From Cystobacter ferrugineus (GTDB lineage: Bacteria > Myxococcota > Myxococcia > Myxococcales > Myxococcaceae), in NCBI RefSeq assembly GCF_001887355.1, contig NZ_MPIN01000002.1:434001-498000 (forward strand): a stretch of DNA of 64,000 bases, written 5' to 3'. Made by a program: the position numbers and the translations under genes. The first letter of the stretch is position 1. Each line of letters opens with the position of its first letter. Below, in pieces: positions 58,048-64,000 of this stretch. The notes beneath the pieces are model-generated. The model had not been told where the DNA came from. It saw only the letters and a list, made by a program, of their open reading frames with translations, and ran no database searches.

Positions 58048-59334
58048 GTGCGCTCACCCTTCCTGCTGGCCCTGGCTGTGCTCCTGCCGGGCATGCCCGT
58101 GCTCGCCCAGCAACAACCGCAACAACCCGTCCCGATCAGGCCCGTGCAGCAGACGCAGCCCACGCGCGGAGCGGGCACGGCGATCCAGAGCGCCGCGGTG
58201 TGGCACCATCCGACGGTCCCCGCGTCGAGCCTGTTGCTCGTGGCGGACAACCAGATTGGCTTGTTGGCCTACAACCTCGATGGCACCGAGCGGGGACTGC
58301 TCGTTCCGGGCGCCCTGACGGGAGTGGACGTGCGCGAGGGCTTCCCGGCGGGCGCGGGCACCCAGTCGCTGGTGATGCTGGCCAACGCGTCCGTGGGGCT
58401 GCTGGCCTATGTCATCGACCCCTCGACCTTCAGCGCCCAACCCGCGGGCATCCAGGACCTCAGCACGGGGTTCTCTCCCTCCGCCGTGGCCCTGTACAGG
58501 AGCCCCAGGACGCAGCGCTTCTACGTCTTCGCGGCGAGCGCGGGGGGCACCCTGGTGCAGTTCGAGCTCGCCACCTCGGCGGATGCGGGCACCTCCACCA
58601 CTCCCGTGCGCACCTTGAGCGTGGGCGGCCCCGTGGTGGGTCTGGCCGTGGATGATGCCCTGGGCGTGCTCTACGTCGTCCAACAGGACAGCGCCATCTG
58701 GCGGTATGGCGCCGAGCCCGATGCCACGAACACGCGGATCTCGGTGGATACCACCACCACGTCCAACACACCGGGCGGGCTCGTGCGGCCCCTGGGCGGA
58801 GTGGCCCTCTACAAGGCCTCGAACGACCGGGGCTACCTGTTGGCGATCAGCGGAGGAGAAAACGCGGTGCGCGTCTACGACCGCTCCCTCTCCGCCCACA
58901 CCTACCGGGGCCGCTTCAGCGTGGTCGCGGATGGTGGCATCGACGCGGTGGAGAACTCCCGTCTGGTGGCGGTGACCAACCGCGGCCTGGGGCCGCTCTT
59001 CACCCAGGGACTGGTGGCCGTGCACGACGGCGTGAACCTCGGGGGCAACGAGAACTTCAAGCTGCTCAAGTGGCCCGCGGTGGCCGAGGGGCTCAATCCC
59101 CCCCTCATCGTGGACAACGCGCCCCCGCCGACTCCCTCGGATGGCGGCACACCCGATGCGGGAGAGGACGGCGGCTCCGGGCCGCTGACTCCCGGCCGTC
59201 CTCCCCCCTCGGACGGCATCGGAGTCGACCCGTCGCCCGACTCTTGCGGATGCGCCGCGGCGTCCCTGCCCGGCTCGGTGCTGCTCGGGCTGGCGGGGGT
59301 GCTGCTGCTCTCCCGCCGTCGCCCGCGGGACTGA
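58048..59334 (+). CDS. Beta-propeller phytase-like protein with MYXO-CTERM tail
   Basis: The 428-residue protein has a signal peptide (VLA-QQQ), a BPP phytase-like domain (AVWHHPTVPASSLLLVADNQIG; SPSAVALYRS; GLAVDDALGVLYV; AIWRYGAEPD; NENFKLLKW), a Pro/Gly/Asp linker and a C-terminal SCGCAAA-helix-SRRRPRD, the MYXO-CTERM sorting tail. Phytases of this kind use calcium to release phosphate from phytate. Several acidic calcium-site positions look changed: the usual DDPAIW begins SAAVW and the usual AEEDEAIW reads VQQDSAIW. Activity is therefore uncertain. The GTG start follows GGAGG. It precedes a 5'-nucleotidase by 45 bases. Confidence 0.85.
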   Translation: MRSPFLLALAVLLPGMPVLAQQQPQQPVPIRPVQQTQPTRGAGTAIQSAAVWHHPTVPASSLLLVADNQIGLLAYNLDGTERGLLVPGALTGVDVREGFPAGAGTQSLVMLANASVGLLAYVIDPSTFSAQPAGIQDLSTGFSPSAVALYRSPRTQRFYVFAASAGGTLVQFELATSADAGTSTTPVRTLSVGGPVVGLAVDDALGVLYVVQQDSAIWRYGAEPDATNTRISVDTTTTSNTPGGLVRPLGGVALYKASNDRGYLLAISGGENAVRVYDRSLSAHTYRGRFSVVADGGIDAVENSRLVAVTNRGLGPLFTQGLVAVHDGVNLGGNENFKLLKWPAVAEGLNPPLIVDNAPPPTPSDGGTPDAGEDGGSGPLTPGRPPPSDGIGVDPSPDSCGCAAASLPGSVLLGLAGVLLLSRRRPRD

Positions 59335-59379
59335 GGCCGGTTGCCAGGGGGATGGCGCTGGGCTCAACTCGGCGCCCTC

Positions 59380-61206
59380 ATGTCTCCCTCCCGACTGTTC
59401 CTCACGTGCGTCGCCCTCGCGGCCGCGGGTTGCGCGAGCGCCCCGCGATCCCTCTCCTCCACCGCGTCCGCCCAGGACGCGCGCCCCACCGAGCCCGTGC
59501 GGCTCACGCTGGTGGGCACCAATGACTTCCACGGCTGGCTGATGCCCCACACCACCACCCTGCGCAGCGGGCTGGTGGTGGAGGAGGGCGGGGCCGCGGC
59601 CTTCGCCGGTTACCTGGCCCGCCTGCGCGCCGACAACCCCGGAGGCGTGCTGCTGGTCGACGCGGGCGATCTCTTCCAGGGCACGCTCGCCTCCAACCTC
59701 ACCGAGGGCGCCTCGGTCATCGACGTCTACAACCACCTGGGCTATGCGGCCGCCGCGCTCGGCAACCACGAGTTCGACTACGGGCCCGTGGGTCCCAAGG
59801 CCGTGCCGGGGCCCGGCGAGGATGCCTTCGGCGCGCTCACCGCGCGCATCCAGCAGGCGCGCTTCCCCCTGCTCACCGCCAACGTGTTCGACGCCGCCTC
59901 GGGCAAGCCGCCCGCGTGGCTCGGCAACGACGGCACCCGGCTGGTGACGCTCCAGGGCGTGAAGGTGGGCCTCGTGGGCCTCACCACGCCATCCACCGCG
60001 CGCATCGGCAACCCCGCCCAGGTGGGCTCGTTGCGCTTCGGTGACATGCGGCCCGCCACGCTCGAGGCCGTCCAGCGGCTGCGCGCCCAGGGCGCCGAGG
60101 TGCTGGTGGGCATCGCGCACGCGGGCGGCAAGTGCGCGGACCTGTCCAATCCCCACGACACCTCGAGCTGTGAGCGCTCGGATGGAGAAATCTACGGGCT
60201 CGTCGAATCCCTGCCCCCGGGCACCCTGGACGCCGTCTTCGCCGGCCACACCCACCAGGCCATGGGCCACTTCTTCAACGGCGTGCCCGTGCTCTCCACC
60301 CAGGGACAGGGCCGCTCCTTCGGCGTGCTGGAGCTGTTCGTGGACCCGGCGAGCCACGAGGTGCTGCCCGAGCGCACCCGGCTCCAGGCCGCGGTGCCCG
60401 TGTGCGTCCGGGTGGAGGAGAAGAGCGGGAGTTGCGACGCGCGCAAGCTCAAGGAACTGGGCGCCGAGGCGAAGCTCGTGCCTCCCACCTTCCTCGGGGG
60501 CACGGTGACGCCGGATGCCGAGGTGGAGGCGCTCGTGGCCCCGGCGCTCGCCCGGGTGGAGGAGGAGCAGCGCCGTCCCCTGGGCTTCACCGTCGCCGTG
60601 CCCCTGGGGCGCAACTACGAGGACGAGAGCGCGCTCGGCGATGTCATCACCGATGGGATGCGGGAGATGGAGAAGGCGGACGTGGCGCTCGTCAACTCCG
60701 GTGGCCTGCGCGCCAACGTCAAGGCCGGCCCCATGACGTACGGAGATCTCTACGCGGTGTTGCCATTCGACAACACCGTGGCCATCGTCACGCTCTCCGC
60801 GGACGAGCTGCGTCGTCTGCTGACGGCGGCCTATGGCGCGAGCACCAGCATGTTCCAGGTGTCCGGTTTGAAGGTGACGCTCGCGCGCTGCGCCGGGCCC
60901 CAGCGCTTCCGCGACGCCACGCTGCCGGATGGACGGCCGCTGGATGCGAAGCGCATGTACCGGGTCGTCCTGCCGGACTTCCTCGCTCGTGGCGCGGGTG
61001 GCCTGGGCGCGGTGTTGTCCCAGGTGCCGCCCGAGCGCATCGACCTGGGCGCCGGCCGCGAGCTGACCCTGCGCGAGGCGCTCGCGGCGTGGTGGAAGAG
61101 CCGGGGCACTCCTTTGACGGCGCCCGCTACAGGTCGCATCAGCTACGTGGACGAGGGCGGCCCGTGCGCCGCGCGTCCGGCTTCCGAGCGCCCCGAACGG
61201 CCATGA
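59380..61206 (+). CDS. 5'-nucleotidase/UshA-type metallophosphatase lipoprotein
   Basis: The 608-residue protein has a lipoprotein signal (lipobox AAAGC), a metallophosphatase domain (GTNDFHGWL, VDAGDLFQGT, ALGNHEFDYG, GIAHAGG, FAGHTHQA) and a nucleotidase C-terminal domain (LGDVITDGMRE, ALVNSGGLRAN, LYAVLPFDNTVAIV). The full metal set is present, including the canonical NDFHG missing in the paralogue at 20897. It frees phosphate and nucleosides from extracellular nucleotides. It is probably co-transcribed with the phytase-like gene. Confidence 0.92.
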   Translation: MSPSRLFLTCVALAAAGCASAPRSLSSTASAQDARPTEPVRLTLVGTNDFHGWLMPHTTTLRSGLVVEEGGAAAFAGYLARLRADNPGGVLLVDAGDLFQGTLASNLTEGASVIDVYNHLGYAAAALGNHEFDYGPVGPKAVPGPGEDAFGALTARIQQARFPLLTANVFDAASGKPPAWLGNDGTRLVTLQGVKVGLVGLTTPSTARIGNPAQVGSLRFGDMRPATLEAVQRLRAQGAEVLVGIAHAGGKCADLSNPHDTSSCERSDGEIYGLVESLPPGTLDAVFAGHTHQAMGHFFNGVPVLSTQGQGRSFGVLELFVDPASHEVLPERTRLQAAVPVCVRVEEKSGSCDARKLKELGAEAKLVPPTFLGGTVTPDAEVEALVAPALARVEEEQRRPLGFTVAVPLGRNYEDESALGDVITDGMREMEKADVALVNSGGLRANVKAGPMTYGDLYAVLPFDNTVAIVTLSADELRRLLTAAYGASTSMFQVSGLKVTLARCAGPQRFRDATLPDGRPLDAKRMYRVVLPDFLARGAGGLGAVLSQVPPERIDLGAGRELTLREALAAWWKSRGTPLTAPATGRISYVDEGGPCAARPASERPERP

Positions 61207-61315
61207 AAAAATTGGCGCCTCCCGCTCGTCGGCCGCACCATCGGCGGGTGATCGGGAGGCGGGTTCCCGGCCGAGTCCCCGCAAGTATCCGAGATCTGGG
61301 CGGATCGCCGCGGGG

Positions 61316-61329
61316 GCCGAAAAATCGGC
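61316..61329 (+). terminator. Small hairpin in the gap after the nucleotidase gene
   Basis: GCCGA-AAAA-TCGGC is a perfect five-base stem in the 233-base gap 61207-61439, followed by TTGGGATCAGTTTTC. It may end the phosphate-scavenging transcript; the stem is short. The rest of this gap is AT-richer near 61340-61375 and may hold the promoter of the next gene. Confidence 0.3.
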
Positions 61330-61439
61330 TTGGGATCAGTTTTCAACTACCCTTTTCCTCCTTAGTCTAGTGAAGGCGCGCCGTGATCCGAGGAGCCTTC
61401 GCGGCTTCACTCGAGGCCCGCCGGCTGGGGAGGAAACAC

Positions 61440-61829
61440 ATGCTCTACAAAGTGACCCCGATGATGCCGCCGCCGGGCTCCAAGGAGACCAAGGCGCGCG
61501 AGGCGGGTCAGCCGCGCAAGCGGCGCAAGTCGGCCATCTTCGATGCCGAGGGCCATGAGGTCCTCATCTCGTTGATGTGCCTCAAGTGCCGCTCTCTCAA
61601 GCCGCTCGCGCAGTTCGGCCTGCGCAAGATGGCGGATGGAGCCATCCGCAATCAGCCCTGGTGCCGCACCTGCCGCTCGGGCGCGGGCAAGCCCAAGGAA
61701 AAGGCCGGAGAGAACGTCGCGGCGCTCGAGCAGCAGCCCGCGGTGGCCGCCACCCTCCAGGTGGTTCCCGCCCCCGAGGCCGCTGGCGAAGAGGACGAGT
61801 CGTCCATCGCCATCGCTTCCCAGGGTTGA
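61440..61829 (+). CDS. Small zinc-ribbon protein, unknown function
   Basis: The 129-residue protein has a basic N-terminus (QPRKRRKS), two CxxC pairs (LMCLKCRSL and PWCRTCRSG, about 20 residues apart) that should bind one zinc, and an Ala/Pro/Glu-rich tail. The layout resembles small DNA- or RNA-binding zinc ribbons or HNH-like knuckles without the catalytic part. GGAGG lies six bases before the ATG at 61440. It is 17 bases before the propeller gene and may be co-transcribed. Confidence 0.75.
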   Translation: MLYKVTPMMPPPGSKETKAREAGQPRKRRKSAIFDAEGHEVLISLMCLKCRSLKPLAQFGLRKMADGAIRNQPWCRTCRSGAGKPKEKAGENVAALEQQPAVAATLQVVPAPEAAGEEDESSIAIASQG

Positions 61830-61846
61830 GCCCGCTTCACCCCTCC

Positions 61847-63100
61847 ATGCCGCCGCGAGGCTTCCGACGCGTCTACCAGGCGGGAACGCTGGACGTGAAC
61901 GGCCGCTTCATGGGCGGCACGGAGATCATGCACCTGGTGGCGCACGCGGGACGGCTCTACGCGGCGACGTCCACCCTGTGGGATCAGCCCGGGAATGATC
62001 CAGCCGTGGGCGCGCAGGTGCTCATGCTGGATCATCCGGACGCGGGCTGGCGGGTGGAGTACGAGTTCGCCGCGCGCCACTGGCGGATGAGCCTGGTGTC
62101 CGTCACCTTCACGGTGGATGGGCGGGGGCGTGCGCTTCCGGCGCCCGTGAGCATGCTGTTGGCGGCGCCCTCGGATGGGCAGGGGCACGCGACGATCCAC
62201 GCCCGTGACGAGGCGTCGGGCGTGTGGACGGAGATGTCCCTGGCCCGGAGCAGCGGGCGGGCTTCGAGTGTGCGGTGCGTGGGGATGCATCGCGATCGGA
62301 TCACCGGCATCGAGCGCGTCTTCGCGGGAACGCTGCCCGGAGGGCTCTACAGCGGCGTCTACGACGCGGACGTGCCCGGGCGCATCCGGTGGAGCGAGTC
62401 CCCCGAGCTGTCGGGCTACAGGGCGCGTCCCATGGCCTTCGCCGAGTGCGATGGGGCGCTGCACGTGGCGATCAAACCCCACCTCTACCGGCTGGTGGAT
62501 GGCGAGCAGCCCCGATGGGAGACGGTCTACACGCTCCCGGGCGAGGTCACGCGCATCAGCAGTGGGCTGCGGGGGCTGACGACGATTGCACACCCCTCGG
62601 GCCACGGTGAGTCCCTGCTGGCGGCACTGGAGGGCGAGAACGCGCGCATCGTGCGAATCGACCCGAGCGACGGCTACCGCGAGACGGTGGACCTGGACGT
62701 GCTGGAGTTCCTCGGCGAGCAGGGGGGCCGGCGTCCGGGCTACGCCATCGTGGCCTATGACGACATGACGCCCGTGCCGCTTCCCGGCCAGCGGGGGACG
62801 GCGCTGCTCATGGGGCTCGAGGCAACCCACAGCACCGAGCACGCCACCCACCCGAAGGACGGCTGGGAACCCGAGGGCCGCTACCTCATCCGCCATCCGG
62901 ACCGGCGCTACGAGCTGCGGCGGATCATCGATCCGACACTCGATCCGATGCCGCCCCTGGTGTCCACGCGGACCATCCGGGTGTCTCCTTTCGATGGGGA
63001 GACGATCTACTTCGGTGGGTATGACCCGAACTCGGTGCCCGCCCACAACACGGGCTGGGTGTTCTCCGCGCCCCTGGAGACCGTGCTGTCGGGCGTCTGA
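61847..63100 (+). CDS. Predicted beta-propeller protein, unknown function
   Basis: The 417-residue protein has no signal peptide. Repeating beta-rich units (HLVAHAGRLYAATSTLWDQ; ERVFAGTLPGGLYSGVY; MAFAECDGALHVAIKPHLYRL; ESLLAALEGENARIVRID) with GRLYAAT/GALHVAI-like strands suggest a six- or seven-bladed propeller. No catalytic motif stands out. It follows the zinc-ribbon gene closely. Its stop is back to back with that of the convergent 120-residue gene, with no base between. Confidence 0.75.
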   Translation: MPPRGFRRVYQAGTLDVNGRFMGGTEIMHLVAHAGRLYAATSTLWDQPGNDPAVGAQVLMLDHPDAGWRVEYEFAARHWRMSLVSVTFTVDGRGRALPAPVSMLLAAPSDGQGHATIHARDEASGVWTEMSLARSSGRASSVRCVGMHRDRITGIERVFAGTLPGGLYSGVYDADVPGRIRWSESPELSGYRARPMAFAECDGALHVAIKPHLYRLVDGEQPRWETVYTLPGEVTRISSGLRGLTTIAHPSGHGESLLAALEGENARIVRIDPSDGYRETVDLDVLEFLGEQGGRRPGYAIVAYDDMTPVPLPGQRGTALLMGLEATHSTEHATHPKDGWEPEGRYLIRHPDRRYELRRIIDPTLDPMPPLVSTRTIRVSPFDGETIYFGGYDPNSVPAHNTGWVFSAPLETVLSGV

Positions 63101-63463
63101 CTACTCCGGCAATTTTTCGGGCAACGTTTCTCCCATGAAGGCTTCGAGGGCTTGCCGAGCATGTTCCTTGAGGCGAGCCATGCTCGCGGCATCATCGAAA
63201 TCAATTGTCTGTACCAGGTCACGAAACCGAGAGAGCGCGGCCTTGCACTCAGCAGGACGGCGGGTTGCCGGTGATTTGCGGCCCGCGTCGCTTTCAACCA
63301 GCTCGAGAACGAGGGTTGCGTCCTCGTGGAATTCTTCTCTTACTTTCGCATCCCCCTTGGTGCTGCGCGCCCACTCTAGCGGGTGTTCGAAGGCGATATG
63401 CCCCAATCCATTGAGGGCGTTGGCGATGCGAGCGGCTTTCTCGCTGGCGGGATCTAAATGCAT
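63101..63463 (-). CDS. Hypothetical 120-residue helical protein
   Basis: The protein is acidic and mostly helical (EKAARIANALNGLGHIAFEHPLEWAR; SRFRDLVQTIDF; SMARLKEHARQALEAFM). No signal peptide, metal site or known motif is visible. It lies 42 bases after the cysteine-rich lipoprotein on the same strand, so the two are likely co-transcribed. Small acidic proteins in this position are sometimes immunity partners, but nothing in the sequence proves that. Confidence 0.65.
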   Translation of the reverse strand: MHLDPASEKAARIANALNGLGHIAFEHPLEWARSTKGDAKVREEFHEDATLVLELVESDAGRKSPATRRPAECKAALSRFRDLVQTIDFDDAASMARLKEHARQALEAFMGETLPEKLPE

Positions 63464-63505
63464 TTGCGGTCTCTCTGCTGGTATCTGCTCGGAATTTCTG
63501 AGTGT

Positions 63506-64000
63506 TTATTGATCGGAGCAGTATGGGCCGACGAATATGTTCCCGATGCTCGGAATGAAGCCAACGGCTATCCCTGTTCGGACAGCGCCCTTGAGGCAAT
63601 CGAATTTGCACCACTGCTTGAGGACGAGATTCTTGAATGATTCGGGGAGTGGCTCTGGACACCCGTGGCAGCTTCCCTTCCCGCAGTGGGTGACATGACA
63701 GTAGGAGCCAGTCTCTTCGCAAAACACCTTGTCAGGACACCCGTACTCCATGCACTCGTACATGGGGTAGATTCCGTCGTTCTTCCCTGACGCTTGAACA
63801 ACGTCCCCGCCTGTTCTTCGTTGCGCGTCCAGGTGTTCTAGAAGTTTTTCCGCCGCGTCCCTGTAAGCGCGTTCGTCTGGCGGTTGCGCTACCGTCGCCC
63901 CGTCTTCGGGGACATTTTGACGACGATTTGAAGCAGAAGACGCGCAGCCACCCGCCATGGCGCCAATGACGGAGCACACAAGCCAGAAGAGAATGCGTTT
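63506..64000 (-). CDS. Cysteine-rich lipoprotein, 5' end beyond right edge
   Basis: The frame stays open to the right edge and reads KRILFWLVCSVIGAMAGGCASS at its start, a lipoprotein signal peptide with lipobox MAGGC, so only a few N-terminal codons are missing. After a polar stretch the last 80 residues hold about ten Cys (YECMEYGC, VFCEETGSYC, HCGKGSCHGC, WCKFDC, YCSDQ) and a hydrophobic Gly-rich segment (GIAVGFIPSIGNIFVG). The pattern suggests a disulfide-rich secreted domain. Base composition is clearly lower in GC than the rest of the window. Family unknown. Confidence 0.65.
   Translation of the reverse strand, partial: KRILFWLVCSVIGAMAGGCASSASNRRQNVPEDGATVAQPPDERAYRDAAEKLLEHLDAQRRTGGDVVQASGKNDGIYPMYECMEYGCPDKVFCEETGSYCHVTHCGKGSCHGCPEPLPESFKNLVLKQWCKFDCLKGAVRTGIAVGFIPSIGNIFVGPYCSDQ

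Noticed and set aside
58054-61284. A 1076-codon open frame on the minus strand
   Set aside because: It is antisense to the phytase-like and nucleotidase genes, which have clear families, and its composition is typical of a frame shadow.
61203-61370. A 55-codon Arg-rich open frame overlapping the nucleotidase stop (ATGA)
   Set aside because: The overlap is suggestive, but there is no ribosome site of its own, no motif, and the region looks like an intergenic gap with a hairpin.
63458-63640. A 60-codon plus-strand frame opposite the right-edge genes
   Set aside because: It is antisense to the cysteine-rich lipoprotein, whose signal peptide and cysteines are convincing.

Overview
The window is a GC-rich (about 70% by eye), gene-dense bacterial chromosome segment that fits a myxobacterium (Myxococcota, probably suborder Cystobacterineae: Archangium, Cystobacter or relatives). 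The clues are a MYXO-CTERM sorting tail on the phytase-like protein, many phosphorelay, GGDEF and NtrC-type regulators, GTG and TTG starts, many lipoproteins, and a core block rpsB-tsf-pyrH-frr with secA, recN and cyaY nearby. Species is inferred, not proven. About 53 protein genes are supported. I saw no rRNA, tRNA, CRISPR array, insertion sequence or phage gene, and no gene-free stretch exceeds 300 bases.

Layout. 1-4817: a CocE-type hydrolase cut by the left edge, then two facing pairs that together look like a lipid-linked sugar modification set (GT-C membrane transferase plus methyltransferase, facing a polyprenyl-phosphate GT2 plus a YdjC/HpnK deacetylase). 4966-9151: signalling block (diguanylate cyclase with a dead receiver, receiver-PAS-histidine kinase, NtrC-type activator). 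9168-10499: rarA. 10734-17738: a ROK regulator followed by a tight sugar ABC importer, TIM-barrel isomerase and Gfo/Idh dehydrogenase operon of unknown substrate. 17839-26762: an unusual lipoprotein, nadK, YdcF-type protein, a 5'-nucleotidase lipoprotein, a TetR/metallo-hydrolase pair with a clear operator, a catalase-like haem protein, apt and a 2-hydroxyacid dehydrogenase. 26921-34155: SNF2/SWIM helicase, recN, a PP2C phosphatase and an M23 peptidase. 34237-36119: rlmM coupled to a degenerate GGDEF protein. 36293-43669: secA, rpsB, tsf, pyrH, frr and a second degenerate receiver-GGDEF protein. 43710-45460: cyaY, sixA and a lipoprotein.

45494-49282 encodes a 1262-residue iron-sulfur flavoprotein that joins a GltD/NfnL-like half to a PyrK/NfnS-like half behind an unrecognised N-terminal domain; it is the most unusual protein here. 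49426-56816 is a six-gene cell-surface glycan operon in which most junctions are 4-base stop/start overlaps, with one more glycosyltransferase reading away from it. 58048-61206 pairs a beta-propeller phytase-like protein with a second 5'-nucleotidase, which suggests scavenging of organic phosphate. 61440-63100 holds a small zinc-ribbon protein and a propeller-like protein of unknown role.

From about 63480 to the right edge the base composition drops towards 45-55% GC and a cysteine-rich lipoprotein appears, so the right edge may be the start of an accessory region.
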